In this document: in pieces, positions 49,643-58,939 of the stretch
Numbering within the stretch: position 1 is the first letter of the stretch
Layout: the number at the start of each line of letters is the position of its first letter
NCBI GenBank assembly: GCA_934435195.1
Contig: CAKSAJ010000001.1
Span: 186,001 to 250,000, forward strand
Reading direction: 5' to 3'
DNA: 64,000 nt
Origin: an uncultured Schaedlerella sp.
Lineage (GTDB): Bacteria; Bacillota; Clostridia; Lachnospirales; Lachnospiraceae
The notes under the pieces: generated by a model
The model's database searches: none
What the model was told of the DNA's origin: nothing
What the model saw: the letters and a program-made list of their open reading frames with translations, nothing else
Position numbers and translations under genes: made by a program

Positions 49643-50014
49643 TCAGCTTGAATAGTTTTCTAAAAATTGATATAACTCCTCTGCACTTTCGATATACATG
49701 GAATCCATTACTTTTTCCTGTATATCTTTAGGAAGTGAATTGATTGGAATATCTGTTACTTCATATACCGTTTTATGGTCATCACAATATACGACAACAT
49801 ATCCCTGCATGGATGAAATATAATACCCGTTATTTTTTACTGCATCCCCTTTTGTGCTGATGCTTCCTGATTTTTCAATATGTTCTGTCAGCATCTGTTC
49901 TTTACTCTTTTGAGCTTTTGTATTCGTATACTCATAAGTCAATTGATATCCTACTGTAATTACACTAAATACTATTAAAATAACAGAAAAAAAGCCAATA
50001 CAATATTTTCTCAT
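49643..50014 (-). CDS. BofC-like membrane-anchored protein
   Basis: The 123-residue product has an N-terminal membrane anchor (about residues 5-25) and a C-terminal domain (YYISSMQGYVVVYCDD, TVYEVTDIPINSLPKDIQEKV, YIESAEELYQFLENYSS in parts). This resembles the C-terminal domain of BofC, which modulates SigK checkpoint signalling in Bacillus spores. The N-terminal domain of BofC is not evident. A spore link is inference; a generic anchored protein is the alternative. AAGGAGAG precedes ATG 50014. Confidence 0.65.
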   Translation of the reverse strand: MRKYCIGFFSVILIVFSVITVGYQLTYEYTNTKAQKSKEQMLTEHIEKSGSISTKGDAVKNNGYYISSMQGYVVVYCDDHKTVYEVTDIPINSLPKDIQEKVMDSMYIESAEELYQFLENYSS

Positions 50015-50071
50015 AGGATCTCTCCTTTTTTATATAGTATTGGCTTCTTTTTAGTTCTTATTCAGTTAAAT

Positions 50072-51760
50072 TTATAACATTCTATATTTTGGAAGCAGGT
50101 GGAATTTTTTACAAATATGTAAAATCTTATCTCCCTGTGGCAATGCCCGGATGTCATCATTTGACAACGTCCCAAGTTTTAATAATGCAAGTGCATAAAC
50201 GATCACTGCAACTAAAATCGCAATACATGTTGCAGCAAAACGCCCTCCAATCAAAAGATCAAAAATAAAGTGTACAAGATACGTAACTACACCCATGATC
50301 AATGCTGCGATCAATGGTTTGACAAAGGTATTATCAGTTTCCTGCCGATAATCACATGCTTTATGAACTGCATGTGTATTGAGCAGACACATACAAATCG
50401 CAAATACAATGTTGCTTCCTACTAATGCATAAATATTCCATTTTAATACAACTAACATAATAAATAATGCGATCAAATGTACAACCAATGAAATCCCTGC
50501 ATTTTTAGCTGGTTCAGATAACTTATCAAGACCTTGTAAGATAGAATTTAAAACAGTTGACCAGCAATACAGAACAACCGTGATTGAGCCGATAGCAAGC
50601 AGTGTTGCCGGTGTCTTGCTTGTATCATTATACAGAAGAACCATAAGCGGAGACCCAAGTACAATAAATCCAATAAAACATGGGATTGCAATAATCATTG
50701 TAAATCGAATCGATTGACTGATTTTTTCATGGATCTGATTTTTGTCATGCACTGCAACGGCTGTTGTCATACTCGGAATAATTGAGGCAGCCAATCCATT
50801 TGCCATTGCAAGCGGTACATTAATCAAAGTATTATACTTTCCAGTATAAATCCCCTGTAAAGCCATATACTCTTTTTCCGTAAAGCCTTGTGCTGCCATA
50901 ACCTTATTGAATATTGTCAGATCTAAAATCTGATTGATATTATAAATTGCTGTACTGAAAATAATTGGTGCAATTGTAATTAAAAGGATTTTAATGATAC
51001 GTTTATAACTTTCTTTTCTACGAGTAGTATCACTTTTCAATTGTCTACGAATATTATTTCGATATAAGAAAATCGCAAAAAGCAAGAAAAGTAAAGCTGC
51101 AAATGCACCTACCACTGTTCCAAGAGTTCCGCCGGCAGCTCCATATGCCGGACCAAGTAATTCTTCTCCTGATTTTTTCCCTGCTGCAATGCCAACATCA
51201 AACAGAACTTTTGCCCCTGCAATACTTACGATTGCATTGACAATCTGCTCTATAATCTGAGAAATTGCAGTTGGAACCATAGTGCCAAGTCCCTGGAAAT
51301 AGCCTCGAAGGACACCAAGAACAGCAACAATAAAAAGACCTACTGCCAATACTCGAAGTGCATATACACTGAGTGGCGATTCCATCATATGCGTAGAAAT
51401 TGCCCCTGCTCCAAAAAAGATTAAAAGTGAGATAATCAGTCCTACGACAATTGAAAACACCAACGCTCCGAGAAATACTCGGAAAGCATTTCGTTTCTGA
51501 TGCATTGCAAGTCTTGCTGAAACTAACTTTGAAACAGCAACAGGAAGACTAAATGTTGAAAGCATCAAAGCCATCGCATAAACTTCAAATGCATAACCAT
51601 AGAACCCGTTTCCTTCGTCTCCCAGGATATTTGTCAATGGAATTCTATATACAACTCCGATAATTTTTGTAAGGAACATTGCAACTGCCAATATTGCTCC
51701 CTGCATCAAAAAATCATCTTTTTTCTTTGTTTTTTTATTGCTTTGTAAATCTGTCATCAT
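50072..51760 (-). CDS. MurJ/SpoVB-type polysaccharide or lipid-linked sugar flippase (MOP superfamily)
   Basis: The 562-residue protein has about 14 transmembrane helices and an N-terminal start FLMQGAILAVAMFLTKIIGV typical of the SpoVB/MurJ branch. Such proteins move lipid-linked wall or capsule precursors across the membrane. I cannot tell MurJ from SpoVB by sequence; the latter acts in spore cortex synthesis. GGAGG lies two bases before ATG 51760, so ATG 51757 with a better gap may be the real start. It follows ybeY in the place where dgkA often lies. Confidence 0.85.
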   Translation of the reverse strand: MMTDLQSNKKTKKKDDFLMQGAILAVAMFLTKIIGVVYRIPLTNILGDEGNGFYGYAFEVYAMALMLSTFSLPVAVSKLVSARLAMHQKRNAFRVFLGALVFSIVVGLIISLLIFFGAGAISTHMMESPLSVYALRVLAVGLFIVAVLGVLRGYFQGLGTMVPTAISQIIEQIVNAIVSIAGAKVLFDVGIAAGKKSGEELLGPAYGAAGGTLGTVVGAFAALLFLLFAIFLYRNNIRRQLKSDTTRRKESYKRIIKILLITIAPIIFSTAIYNINQILDLTIFNKVMAAQGFTEKEYMALQGIYTGKYNTLINVPLAMANGLAASIIPSMTTAVAVHDKNQIHEKISQSIRFTMIIAIPCFIGFIVLGSPLMVLLYNDTSKTPATLLAIGSITVVLYCWSTVLNSILQGLDKLSEPAKNAGISLVVHLIALFIMLVVLKWNIYALVGSNIVFAICMCLLNTHAVHKACDYRQETDNTFVKPLIAALIMGVVTYLVHFIFDLLIGGRFAATCIAILVAVIVYALALLKLGTLSNDDIRALPQGDKILHICKKFHLLPKYRML

Positions 51761-51772
51761 CCCCTCCGTCAG

Positions 51773-52267
51773 TTAGCGTAATATTTGTATTTTTTCCATA
51801 ATTTCCCGCTGCTTTGCTTCCATTATCATACGTTCTTCCTCTTCCATGTGATCGAACCCAAATAGATGAAGCATGCTATGTGCAATGAGGAAAGCAAACT
51901 CCCGCTTTGGAGAATGTGCATAAGCTTCTGCCTGTGCAAGAACATGTTCTTTTGAAATCACAATATCTCCAAGCATCAATTCTCCTGTTTCCGGGTTGAA
52001 TGCATCTTCTTGTTCTTCAATTTCTGAAAAATCACCCGGAATTGCATATTCTAACATTGGAAAAGACAATACATCTGTAGAGCGGTCTACCTGTCTAAAT
52101 TCCTGATTCATTTCATGAATTGCTTCATCATCTGTCAGTAACAAGTTTACTTCTGCTTCAAACGGACACTGGATATAATCCAATGCTGCTTCTACCACAA
52201 GATTTGCAATTGATTCCGTCTCAATCGGAAGTGTAATACTGCTCTCATCTTCTATATATAAACTCAT
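51773..52267 (-). CDS. ybeY: Endoribonuclease YbeY (rRNA maturation)
   Basis: YbeY is a zinc enzyme in 16S rRNA 3' maturation and ribosome quality control. The 164-residue product has the metal motif HSMLHLFGFDH with ligands H130, H134 and H140, and RSTDVLSFPM earlier. AAAAAGGAGA precedes ATG 52267, which overlaps phoH by four bases. The gene order phoH-ybeY is standard. Confidence 0.95.
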   Translation of the reverse strand: MSLYIEDESSITLPIETESIANLVVEAALDYIQCPFEAEVNLLLTDDEAIHEMNQEFRQVDRSTDVLSFPMLEYAIPGDFSEIEEQEDAFNPETGELMLGDIVISKEHVLAQAEAYAHSPKREFAFLIAHSMLHLFGFDHMEEEERMIMEAKQREIMEKIQILR

Positions 52268-53262
52268 GATTTTCTCCTTTTTGCATTTGTTTTTCCTGAA
52301 CGAGTACTTTTATTTTCGTATGCTTCATACGCTTTTACAATACGTTGTACAAGTGGATGGCGCACGACATCTTTACTTGTCAAAGTACAAATGCTGATAT
52401 CTTCAATGTCTTTGACTACCTTTACCGCAACATCTAATCCAGACACACTTCCTGCCGGTAAATCCTTCTGCGAAGAGTCTCCGGTAATAACAACCTTTGA
52501 GCCAAACCCGATTCGCGTAAGAAACATCTTCATCTGGGCAGGTGTTGTATTTTGTGCTTCATCCAGAATGATAAACGCATTATCCAAAGTACGCCCTCTC
52601 ATATATGCCAGCGGAGCCACTTCGATCAATCCTTTTTCCTGATTTTTAATAAAGCTTTCAGCTCCCATAATCTGATATAATGCATCATATAACGGGCGTA
52701 GATATGGATCGATCTTGCTTTGCAGATCACCGGGAAGAAATCCAAGCTTTTCTCCTGCTTCAATAGCAGGTCTTGTTAAAATAATTCGACTCACCTCATT
52801 ATTTTTAAATGCAGTGATTGCCATCGCCATTGCTAAATATGTTTTTCCGGTTCCTGCCGGTCCTAATCCGAAAGTGATCATTCCATTCCGTATCGCATCT
52901 ACATATTTTTTCTGACCAAGTGTCTTTGGTTTGATTGGTTTACCCTGTAATGTATGACAAATTAAATCTTTATCTATTTCTACAATTTCTTCCTCCTGCC
53001 CTTCAAACACAAGTGAAATTGCATAATTTACATTTTGTTCTGTGATCGTATTTCCTCTGCGGGATAATTCTGTAAGCTGGCTAAGTACACGATACGCTTT
53101 CTGTGCCAGTGACTGTTCACCAAGAATTTTAATCATACCATCTCGTGAGATCAATGTTACATGAAATGTACGTTCTATTTTTTTCGCAAATACATCAAAC
53201 TGGCCGAACACATTTTTTTCGTGTTCAGCCGGGATATCAATATTTAATTCCGATAAGCTCAT
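52264..53262 (-). CDS. phoH: PhoH-family ATPase
   Basis: The 332-residue product has an N-terminal KH-like region (about residues 15-85) and a PhoH ATPase domain with P-loop GPAGTGKT (134-141), the Walker B stretch FIILDEAQNT and GDSSQKDLP. Its role in RNA metabolism is not well fixed. The start ATG overlaps the yqfD stop (ATGA), so it is coupled to the yqfC-yqfD pair. The ribosome site is weak. Confidence 0.95.
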   Translation of the reverse strand: MSLSELNIDIPAEHEKNVFGQFDVFAKKIERTFHVTLISRDGMIKILGEQSLAQKAYRVLSQLTELSRRGNTITEQNVNYAISLVFEGQEEEIVEIDKDLICHTLQGKPIKPKTLGQKKYVDAIRNGMITFGLGPAGTGKTYLAMAMAITAFKNNEVSRIILTRPAIEAGEKLGFLPGDLQSKIDPYLRPLYDALYQIMGAESFIKNQEKGLIEVAPLAYMRGRTLDNAFIILDEAQNTTPAQMKMFLTRIGFGSKVVITGDSSQKDLPAGSVSGLDVAVKVVKDIEDISICTLTSKDVVRHPLVQRIVKAYEAYENKSTRSGKTNAKRRKS

Positions 53263-54491
53263 TCCGGTTCGTTCCTTTCAATTTCCATCATTTCTGTCTC
53301 GACAGGTTGTGTAATTGTCTGATTTAAATATAATGTTCCCTCTGCCGACGCAAAAACGTCATATAAATGTATATTAACACTTTTCCCTGTTATTTGAATA
53401 CCCTTTTCTTCCAATTTTTGGAGAAATTGTTCAAAATTCAAATTCAATTTTGTTTTTAATTCTTCTCTTGAGTAATTTTGGGTTATAAAATGATACCCCT
53501 TAGCCTTCATATATCCATAATAGATCGGCAATTTAAAATTTTCACCAAATTGAATCTGATATTCCACCGATTCCTTTTCAACATTCGAAAAGGAATTTCT
53601 CAGACTTCCAATTTCAACAGACCAGGATTTTATTCTAAAAAAGATAGTAAATCGTTGTTCTTTTTTATTATACTGTTTTTGCTTATACTTCCTGGGAATT
53701 TTATCTGTATAAACTTGTATTGTATCTGCTAAAACATCTGCATCAGAATGTTCATATTGATAACGAATAATTTCCTGGGAATCATTCTTGATTTCCAGTC
53801 TTCCGGATACAAGGACATCTCCTTTTTTCACTTGATCTCCGACATGCACAAGTGGGATTCCTTTTCTTGTTATAATTTGTGTTATAACACCATCACAAGT
53901 TGCGATCAAATCTACCCCTTCCGCATCTTCCAATGAATCTAAGTCATTTCTTCGCATCTCATTTTCTTTCATCTTAATTTGAAGAACACTTCCATCTAGC
54001 GAAGCAGACACCCATACAATCTCAGGATATTGTTCACGAAGTGCTTTATTTATCTGAAAGCAATCAATTTTTTCCTTACGCATTCCAGGATATATAGAAA
54101 TTGTCTGCAAAAAATCCATTAGTGATTCCGCAGTCTGCTCTTGATTTCCACTAAAATGCACATCCCATATTCTGGCGGAACATTCTTTTAACAAACAGAT
54201 ACAAAAAACAATTCCAACAAGAAAGAAAACTCTTCCTTTATGAGAATATATAAAGAACGGAAATCCAAAACGATTTTTGATTTTTATATGTGTATGCGTT
54301 TTTCGGGCAAGCGGGCGGATTTTTCGAAAATCTTTGATTCTTATTTGTAATTCATAAACATTATCATGAATGGTTACAGTCCAAATATATATTTTATGAT
54401 AAGAACATAGATTCAAAAAGCGCTCTGCTGAATCCCCTTCCACATATAAAGTCAAATACCCTTGAAGATATTGGATGATTGAATGAATCAA
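53259..54491 (-). CDS. yqfD: Sporulation protein YqfD
   Basis: YqfD is a mother-cell sporulation protein of unknown biochemistry, conserved in spore formers. The 410-residue product has a long N-terminal domain with PLARKTHTHIKIKNRFGFPF, a transmembrane helix (about residues 88-105) and a large extracytoplasmic part with DLIATCDGVITQI. The start is TTG 54491, about 8 bases after AAGGAG. It is translated next to yqfC and before phoH, the normal order. Confidence 0.9.
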   Translation of the reverse strand: MIHSIIQYLQGYLTLYVEGDSAERFLNLCSYHKIYIWTVTIHDNVYELQIRIKDFRKIRPLARKTHTHIKIKNRFGFPFFIYSHKGRVFFLVGIVFCICLLKECSARIWDVHFSGNQEQTAESLMDFLQTISIYPGMRKEKIDCFQINKALREQYPEIVWVSASLDGSVLQIKMKENEMRRNDLDSLEDAEGVDLIATCDGVITQIITRKGIPLVHVGDQVKKGDVLVSGRLEIKNDSQEIIRYQYEHSDADVLADTIQVYTDKIPRKYKQKQYNKKEQRFTIFFRIKSWSVEIGSLRNSFSNVEKESVEYQIQFGENFKLPIYYGYMKAKGYHFITQNYSREELKTKLNLNFEQFLQKLEEKGIQITGKSVNIHLYDVFASAEGTLYLNQTITQPVETEMMEIERNEPE

Positions 54492-54502
54492 TAGAAAACT
54501 CC

Positions 54503-54787
54503 TTATTTACAAAATTCTATCGAACAAATATCTCCTGTGATTTTCATTTCTATATTTGTATAATATTCTATTTTTAATTTCTTTCCAACAACACGTATTT
54601 GTGCCTGTTTTGTCTGAATACGTATCAGGCAAGAAGTATATTCAAGGATTCCACGATAGTTTTCTATATATAACGTATGATATCCAAGTATATTTATAAC
54701 CGATGCACCTAAAATAACCTCATCAGGCATTCCGGTAACAGATGTAATCTTATTCTTTAACTGATCTTGCTTCTGCTTTGCTTTCAT
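54503..54787 (-). CDS. yqfC: Sporulation protein YqfC
   Basis: The 94-residue product has the YqfC pattern (LPDE-like MPDEVILGASVINILGYHTLYIENY, in parts; ILEYTSCLIRI; LKIEYYTNIEMKITG). Its function in the sporulating mother cell is unknown. I chose ATG 54787, giving the usual length of about 94; the GTG at 54799 is possible, and the ribosome site is poor in either case. A sigma-E-like promoter lies upstream, and yqfD follows by 11 bases. Confidence 0.85.
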   Translation of the reverse strand: MKAKQKQDQLKNKITSVTGMPDEVILGASVINILGYHTLYIENYRGILEYTSCLIRIQTKQAQIRVVGKKLKIEYYTNIEMKITGDICSIEFCK

Positions 54788-54817
54788 ATACACGATCACG
54801 TATTCTTTTTTATAAAA

Positions 54818-54846
54818 AATCTATGAAAGAACTTGCTTTTCTATGA
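54818..54846 (-). promoter_or_regulatory. Candidate sigma-E promoter of yqfC-yqfD
   Basis: On the minus strand TCATAGA (54846-54840), a 14-base spacer and CATAGATT (54825-54818). Bacillus sigma-E sites read about KMATATT-N14-CATACAHT; the -10 here has one mismatch. It lies 30 bases before yqfC. Confidence 0.55.
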
Positions 54847-54861
54847 ATGTTCAAAGCTTTT

Positions 54862-56913
54862 TCATTTATTATTTTCCAAGGTATACATATATAACTCATG
54901 TAATGCCCTTGTTGCACAAATATAATCTGCCTGTTTTGACATATTTGTTTCAATATCCGAACGAACAGTAAAAACCTGATCAAACTCTAATCCTTTTGCA
55001 AGATAGTATGTGGTGATCGTTAGTCCTTTCTTAAAAACAGACGTATCTCGATCCATATAAGAGACATTTTCATCTTTTCTTTTTAATAAACAATATAATT
55101 CAAAAGCTTCCTTCTCTGTTCTGGCTAAAACAGCTGCCGTTTCATATTTATCCAAATTAATATTTTTTAAAATTTCAGAAATTACAGCTTCTCCTGATGG
55201 AAAAGATTTTTCTACTACACCTTTTCCATGACGATCAAACAATTCCAAATCACAAATGCCCGTCAGTCTTGCTGCATACTTTGCAATTTCAACTGTATTT
55301 CGATAACTCTTATTCATAACAATTTTCCGAACTTGTTTTCCAAATAGTTTCGGCAGGAAAGTAAGAACATCTTGTGTTAATTCATCCATAGATTGTGCTT
55401 TATCTCCAAGTATTGTCATCTTGCAATCAAACATTGTTTGTAAAATTGTGTATTGTAAATAAGAATAATCCTGCATTTCATCAATCACTACATGTTTAAT
55501 ACGATGATGCTGTTTTTTCCCATATAGTCGATATTTTAAATAGAGCATCGGGTACACATCTTCATATTTAAGTACGCGACGTTCATACGACACTTTTGGT
55601 AACACCGGAAAATCCATATCTTCTAAAAACCAATTATAAATAATATACAAATCTTTTGTCTGATACATTTTATCAAAAAGTTCATCAAAATAAATTTGTT
55701 CCTCTTCCTTAAGATCACGTCCCATACTGGTTTCAATCTCATCAACAAAATATTCTTTAATTGCATCCATTCTTGCCAAAATCGGAGTTTCTTGAAATTT
55801 AAAATAAAATAATTGGATTAAATCTTCTTCTGACTTATGGTATCCACGCCATTCAATATCATGAAAATCAATCAAACGATCTTCTAATGTAGCAAGAAAG
55901 CCTTCCATCTGTCCGATAAAATCAAAAGACTGCTTGTATCTGTAACGATGAATCTCACTTGATGGACAATCATGTAACTGCCGTTCCAATTGATGATAAC
56001 GATCTTCACAATCGTAGACAAATTCTTTTAATTCTTTGTAAGCAAAAATATCAAAACTCATTTCCTGAATATTCTCTTCACCAAGTTCTGGAAGAATATG
56101 TGAAATATAATCAGAAAACACACTATTGGGAGATAAAATTAAAACATTTGATGATTTTAAATTTTTGCGATCATGATATAACAGATAAGCAATTCTGTGT
56201 AAGGCAATAGATGTTTTTCCACTTCCTGCTGCCCCCTGAATGATCAATATTTGATCCTTAGTATTCCTGATAATCTCATTTTGTTCTTTTTGTATTGTTC
56301 TAATAATGCTTTTTAATTGAACATCGCCATTGCTTCCTAATTCTTGTTTTAAAATTTCATCATCGATCAGCATATCACTTTCAAAAGCATATATGATTTT
56401 TCCCTTTTTTATTTTATATTGTCCTTTTGCTGTAATTTCACCTGTAATTATTCCAGCCGGTGCTTCATAAGAAGCATCGCCTTTATCGTAATCATAAAAT
56501 AAACTGCTCACCGGTGCTCTCCAGTCATAAATAAGAGGCTGCCTTCCAGTGTCTTCTGCAAAATTTGCAATGCCAATATAAAATGATTCCGGTTCTTCAT
56601 CTCCATCATACAGAAAATCAACACGTCCGAAAAAAGGTGAATCTAACAAGGACTCCAGTCGATGTTTCATTGACAATGTATTCTGATTTGCATTTACCTG
56701 TTGCAGTAACGCCTGTTGGTTATCATAATACTCATAACCATATTCGTCCATCTCTGTATAATTATCCCAGAAATATTCTTGCATCTGATCTATCTCTTTT
56801 TGTCCGTCTGAAAGAGTTTCGTAAAGCTGTGCCAGTTTCTGGTTCAATTTTTCTGTGACAGTTTCTAAGAATGCCATGCCTTCTTCCTGTATATCTTGTG
56901 TTGCTTCTTGCAT
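54862..56913 (-). CDS. helD: HelD-like RNA polymerase recycling ATPase (UvrD/Rep superfamily)
   Basis: HelD pries stalled RNA polymerase off DNA and RNA. The 683-residue product has an N-terminal helical arm (about residues 10-90) and a superfamily-1 motor with YDWRAPVSSLFYD, P-loop GAAGSGKT (227-234), DEMQDYSYLQY and late motif TYYLAKGLEFDQVF. This layout, with the short SF1 motor and coiled N-terminus, is typical of Gram-positive HelD, although the chain is somewhat shorter than the Bacillus protein (about 770). AGAGGA precedes ATG 56913. Confidence 0.87.
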   Translation of the reverse strand: MQEATQDIQEEGMAFLETVTEKLNQKLAQLYETLSDGQKEIDQMQEYFWDNYTEMDEYGYEYYDNQQALLQQVNANQNTLSMKHRLESLLDSPFFGRVDFLYDGDEEPESFYIGIANFAEDTGRQPLIYDWRAPVSSLFYDYDKGDASYEAPAGIITGEITAKGQYKIKKGKIIYAFESDMLIDDEILKQELGSNGDVQLKSIIRTIQKEQNEIIRNTKDQILIIQGAAGSGKTSIALHRIAYLLYHDRKNLKSSNVLILSPNSVFSDYISHILPELGEENIQEMSFDIFAYKELKEFVYDCEDRYHQLERQLHDCPSSEIHRYRYKQSFDFIGQMEGFLATLEDRLIDFHDIEWRGYHKSEEDLIQLFYFKFQETPILARMDAIKEYFVDEIETSMGRDLKEEEQIYFDELFDKMYQTKDLYIIYNWFLEDMDFPVLPKVSYERRVLKYEDVYPMLYLKYRLYGKKQHHRIKHVVIDEMQDYSYLQYTILQTMFDCKMTILGDKAQSMDELTQDVLTFLPKLFGKQVRKIVMNKSYRNTVEIAKYAARLTGICDLELFDRHGKGVVEKSFPSGEAVISEILKNINLDKYETAAVLARTEKEAFELYCLLKRKDENVSYMDRDTSVFKKGLTITTYYLAKGLEFDQVFTVRSDIETNMSKQADYICATRALHELYMYTLENNK

Positions 56914-56961
56914 GATTTAAAATCCTCTTCTTTTGCTTATATTTTTAATCCATTAAATGAC

Positions 56962-57441
56962 TTACTTGTGATATGGTTCGTGATTTATTATTCTATAACT
57001 CCGGTATATCTGTTCCAGTAAAATTACACGCATCAATTGGTGTGGAAATGTCATTTTAGAAAAACTCAACGCATAGTTTGAGCGTTTTAACACCTCATTC
57101 CCAAGTCCTATTGAACCACCAATAATAAATATGATATGACTGGTCCCTTGAATACCCAGAGTTTCAATTTTATCAGCCAGTTCTTCAGAGGTCAAGAGTT
57201 TTCCTTTGATTTCTAAAGTAACAACAAATGCATCTTCTTTCACATATTTTAAGATACGTTCTCCTTCTTTATCACGAATTCCGTCTTCAACAATCTGACT
57301 TGCGTTATCAGGAGTTTTTTCATCAGCAACTTCTATAATTTCTAATTTACAATAACGACTCAAACGTTTACTATATTCCGAAATTGCATCTTTCAAATAT
57401 TTTTCTTTTATTTTTCCAACTGTAATCAATGTGATCTTCAT
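56962..57441 (-). CDS. rlmH: 23S rRNA pseudouridine-1915 N3-methyltransferase RlmH
   Basis: RlmH is a SPOUT methyltransferase acting on pseudouridine 1915 (E. coli numbering) in helix 69. The 159-residue product has TVGKIKEKYLKDAI at the start and the SAM-binding knot FIIGGSIGLG, followed by LSFSKMTFPHQLMRV, all typical at normal length. AGGGGATT precedes ATG 57441. Its substrate base is made by an RluD-type enzyme such as the one encoded at 21996-22901. Confidence 0.96.
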   Translation of the reverse strand: MKITLITVGKIKEKYLKDAISEYSKRLSRYCKLEIIEVADEKTPDNASQIVEDGIRDKEGERILKYVKEDAFVVTLEIKGKLLTSEELADKIETLGIQGTSHIIFIIGGSIGLGNEVLKRSNYALSFSKMTFPHQLMRVILLEQIYRSYRIINHEPYHK

Positions 57442-57456
57442 ACAAATCCCCTAATG

Positions 57457-57493
57457 TCCAAAAAACGAGGATATAGGAAAAACCTATATCCTC
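57457..57493 (-). terminator. Terminator after nfnB
   Basis: Arms GAGGATATAGG (57467-57477) and CCTATATCCTC (57483-57493) are perfect complements, followed on the minus strand by GTTTTTTGG. Confidence 0.92.
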
Positions 57494-57550
57494 ATAATTA
57501 TTTTATGCATTGCAACTAAAATTATTCAGTGCAAGATTACTCACTCTAAA

Positions 57551-58939
57551 TTATTTATTGCTGAGATATTCGTCAATACCCTTTGCAGCTGCTTTACCAG
57601 CACCCATTGCAAGGATAACTGTAGCTGCACCGGTAACAGCATCTCCACCGGCATATACACCTTCTTTAGATGTTTTTCCAGTTTCTTCTTCTGCTACGAT
57701 ACATTTCCATTTGTTAATCTCCAGCCCTTCAGTTGTAGAAGAAATCAATGGGTTTGGTGATGTACCAAGTGACATGATTACTGTATCTACATCAATGTCA
57801 TATTCAGAACCTGTAACTTCAACTGGACGTCTTCTTCCTGATGCATCTGGCTCACCAAGTTCCATTTTAACAACTGTCATTCCAGTTACGTTACCATTCT
57901 CATCTACTTTGATTTCTTTTGGATTTCTCAGCAAATCAAAAATGATTCCTTCTTCTTTTGCATGATGCACTTCTTCTACTCGTGCAGGAAGTTCTTCTTC
58001 GCTACGACGATATACAACATGTACTTCTGCGCCAAGACGAAGTGCTGTTCTTGCAGCATCCATAGCAACGTTACCACCACCTACAACAGCTACTTTGTGT
58101 CCGGCTGAAATTGGTGTATCATAAGAATCATCAAAAGCTTTCATCAAGTTACTTCTTGTCAGGTACTCATTAGCAGAGAATACGCCATTTGCATTTTCAC
58201 CAGGAATACCCATGAATTTAGGAAGTCCTGCACCTGAACCGATAAATACAGCTTCAAATCCTTCATCTTCAATCAGCATATCAATTGTTGTAGATTTTCC
58301 GATTACAACGTTTGTCTCAAATTTAACTCCAAGCTCTTTTACTTTTTCAATCTCTTTTGCTACAACTTTCTGTTTTGGAAGACGGAATTCTGGAATTCCA
58401 TATACCAATACTCCACCGAGTTCGTGAAGTGCTTCAAATACAGTTACATCATAACCAAGTTTTGCAAGGTCGCCGGCACATGTAAGTCCTGAAGGACCTG
58501 AACCGATAACAGCAACTTTATGTCCGTTCTTTTCTTCTGCTCCAACTGGTTTAATATCATGCTCCAAAGCATAATCTGCAACAAATCTCTCGAGTTTACC
58601 AATAGAAATTGGCTCACCTTTGATGCCACGGATACATTTTCCTTCACACTGTGATTCCTGTGGACATACACGTCCGCAAATAGCAGGTAATGCTGAAGAC
58701 TGTCCGATAATCTTATAAGCCTCTTCGATATTACCTTCTTTTACCTCGTGGATAAATCCCGGAATATTGATAGATACAGGGCATCCCTGAATACATTTTG
58801 CATTTTTACAGTTAATGCAACGAGTGGCTTCTTCCATTGCCTCTTCTTTATTGTATCCAAGACACACTTCTTCAAAATTAGTTGCACGTACTTTTGGATC
58901 CTGTTCTCTTACAGGAACTTTCTTTAATACATCTGCCAT
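57551..58939 (-). CDS. nfnB: NADPH-binding flavoprotein subunit NfnB of the NADH-dependent ferredoxin:NADP oxidoreductase (GltD-like)
   Basis: The 462-residue product has eight Cys in two cluster motifs near the N-terminus (C41, C44, C49, C53 and C88, C92, C98, C102). An FAD Rossmann motif IGSGPSGLTCAG near residue 145 and an NADPH motif VVGGGNVAMDAA follow. It resembles the small subunit of glutamate synthase, but no large subunit gene is here. The gene directly after an NfnA-like partner makes NfnB the better call. The Nfn complex bifurcates electrons between NADPH, NADH and ferredoxin. GGAGGTG precedes ATG 58939, which overlaps nfnA by one base. Confidence 0.88.
   Translation of the reverse strand: MADVLKKVPVREQDPKVRATNFEEVCLGYNKEEAMEEATRCINCKNAKCIQGCPVSINIPGFIHEVKEGNIEEAYKIIGQSSALPAICGRVCPQESQCEGKCIRGIKGEPISIGKLERFVADYALEHDIKPVGAEEKNGHKVAVIGSGPSGLTCAGDLAKLGYDVTVFEALHELGGVLVYGIPEFRLPKQKVVAKEIEKVKELGVKFETNVVIGKSTTIDMLIEDEGFEAVFIGSGAGLPKFMGIPGENANGVFSANEYLTRSNLMKAFDDSYDTPISAGHKVAVVGGGNVAMDAARTALRLGAEVHVVYRRSEEELPARVEEVHHAKEEGIIFDLLRNPKEIKVDENGNVTGMTVVKMELGEPDASGRRRPVEVTGSEYDIDVDTVIMSLGTSPNPLISSTTEGLEINKWKCIVAEEETGKTSKEGVYAGGDAVTGAATVILAMGAGKAAAKGIDEYLSNK

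Noticed and set aside
57551..58939. Glutamate synthase small subunit (GltD)
   Set aside because: No large subunit gene is here and the one-base overlap with an NfnA-like gene fits NfnB better; GltD stays as a lower-ranked reading.
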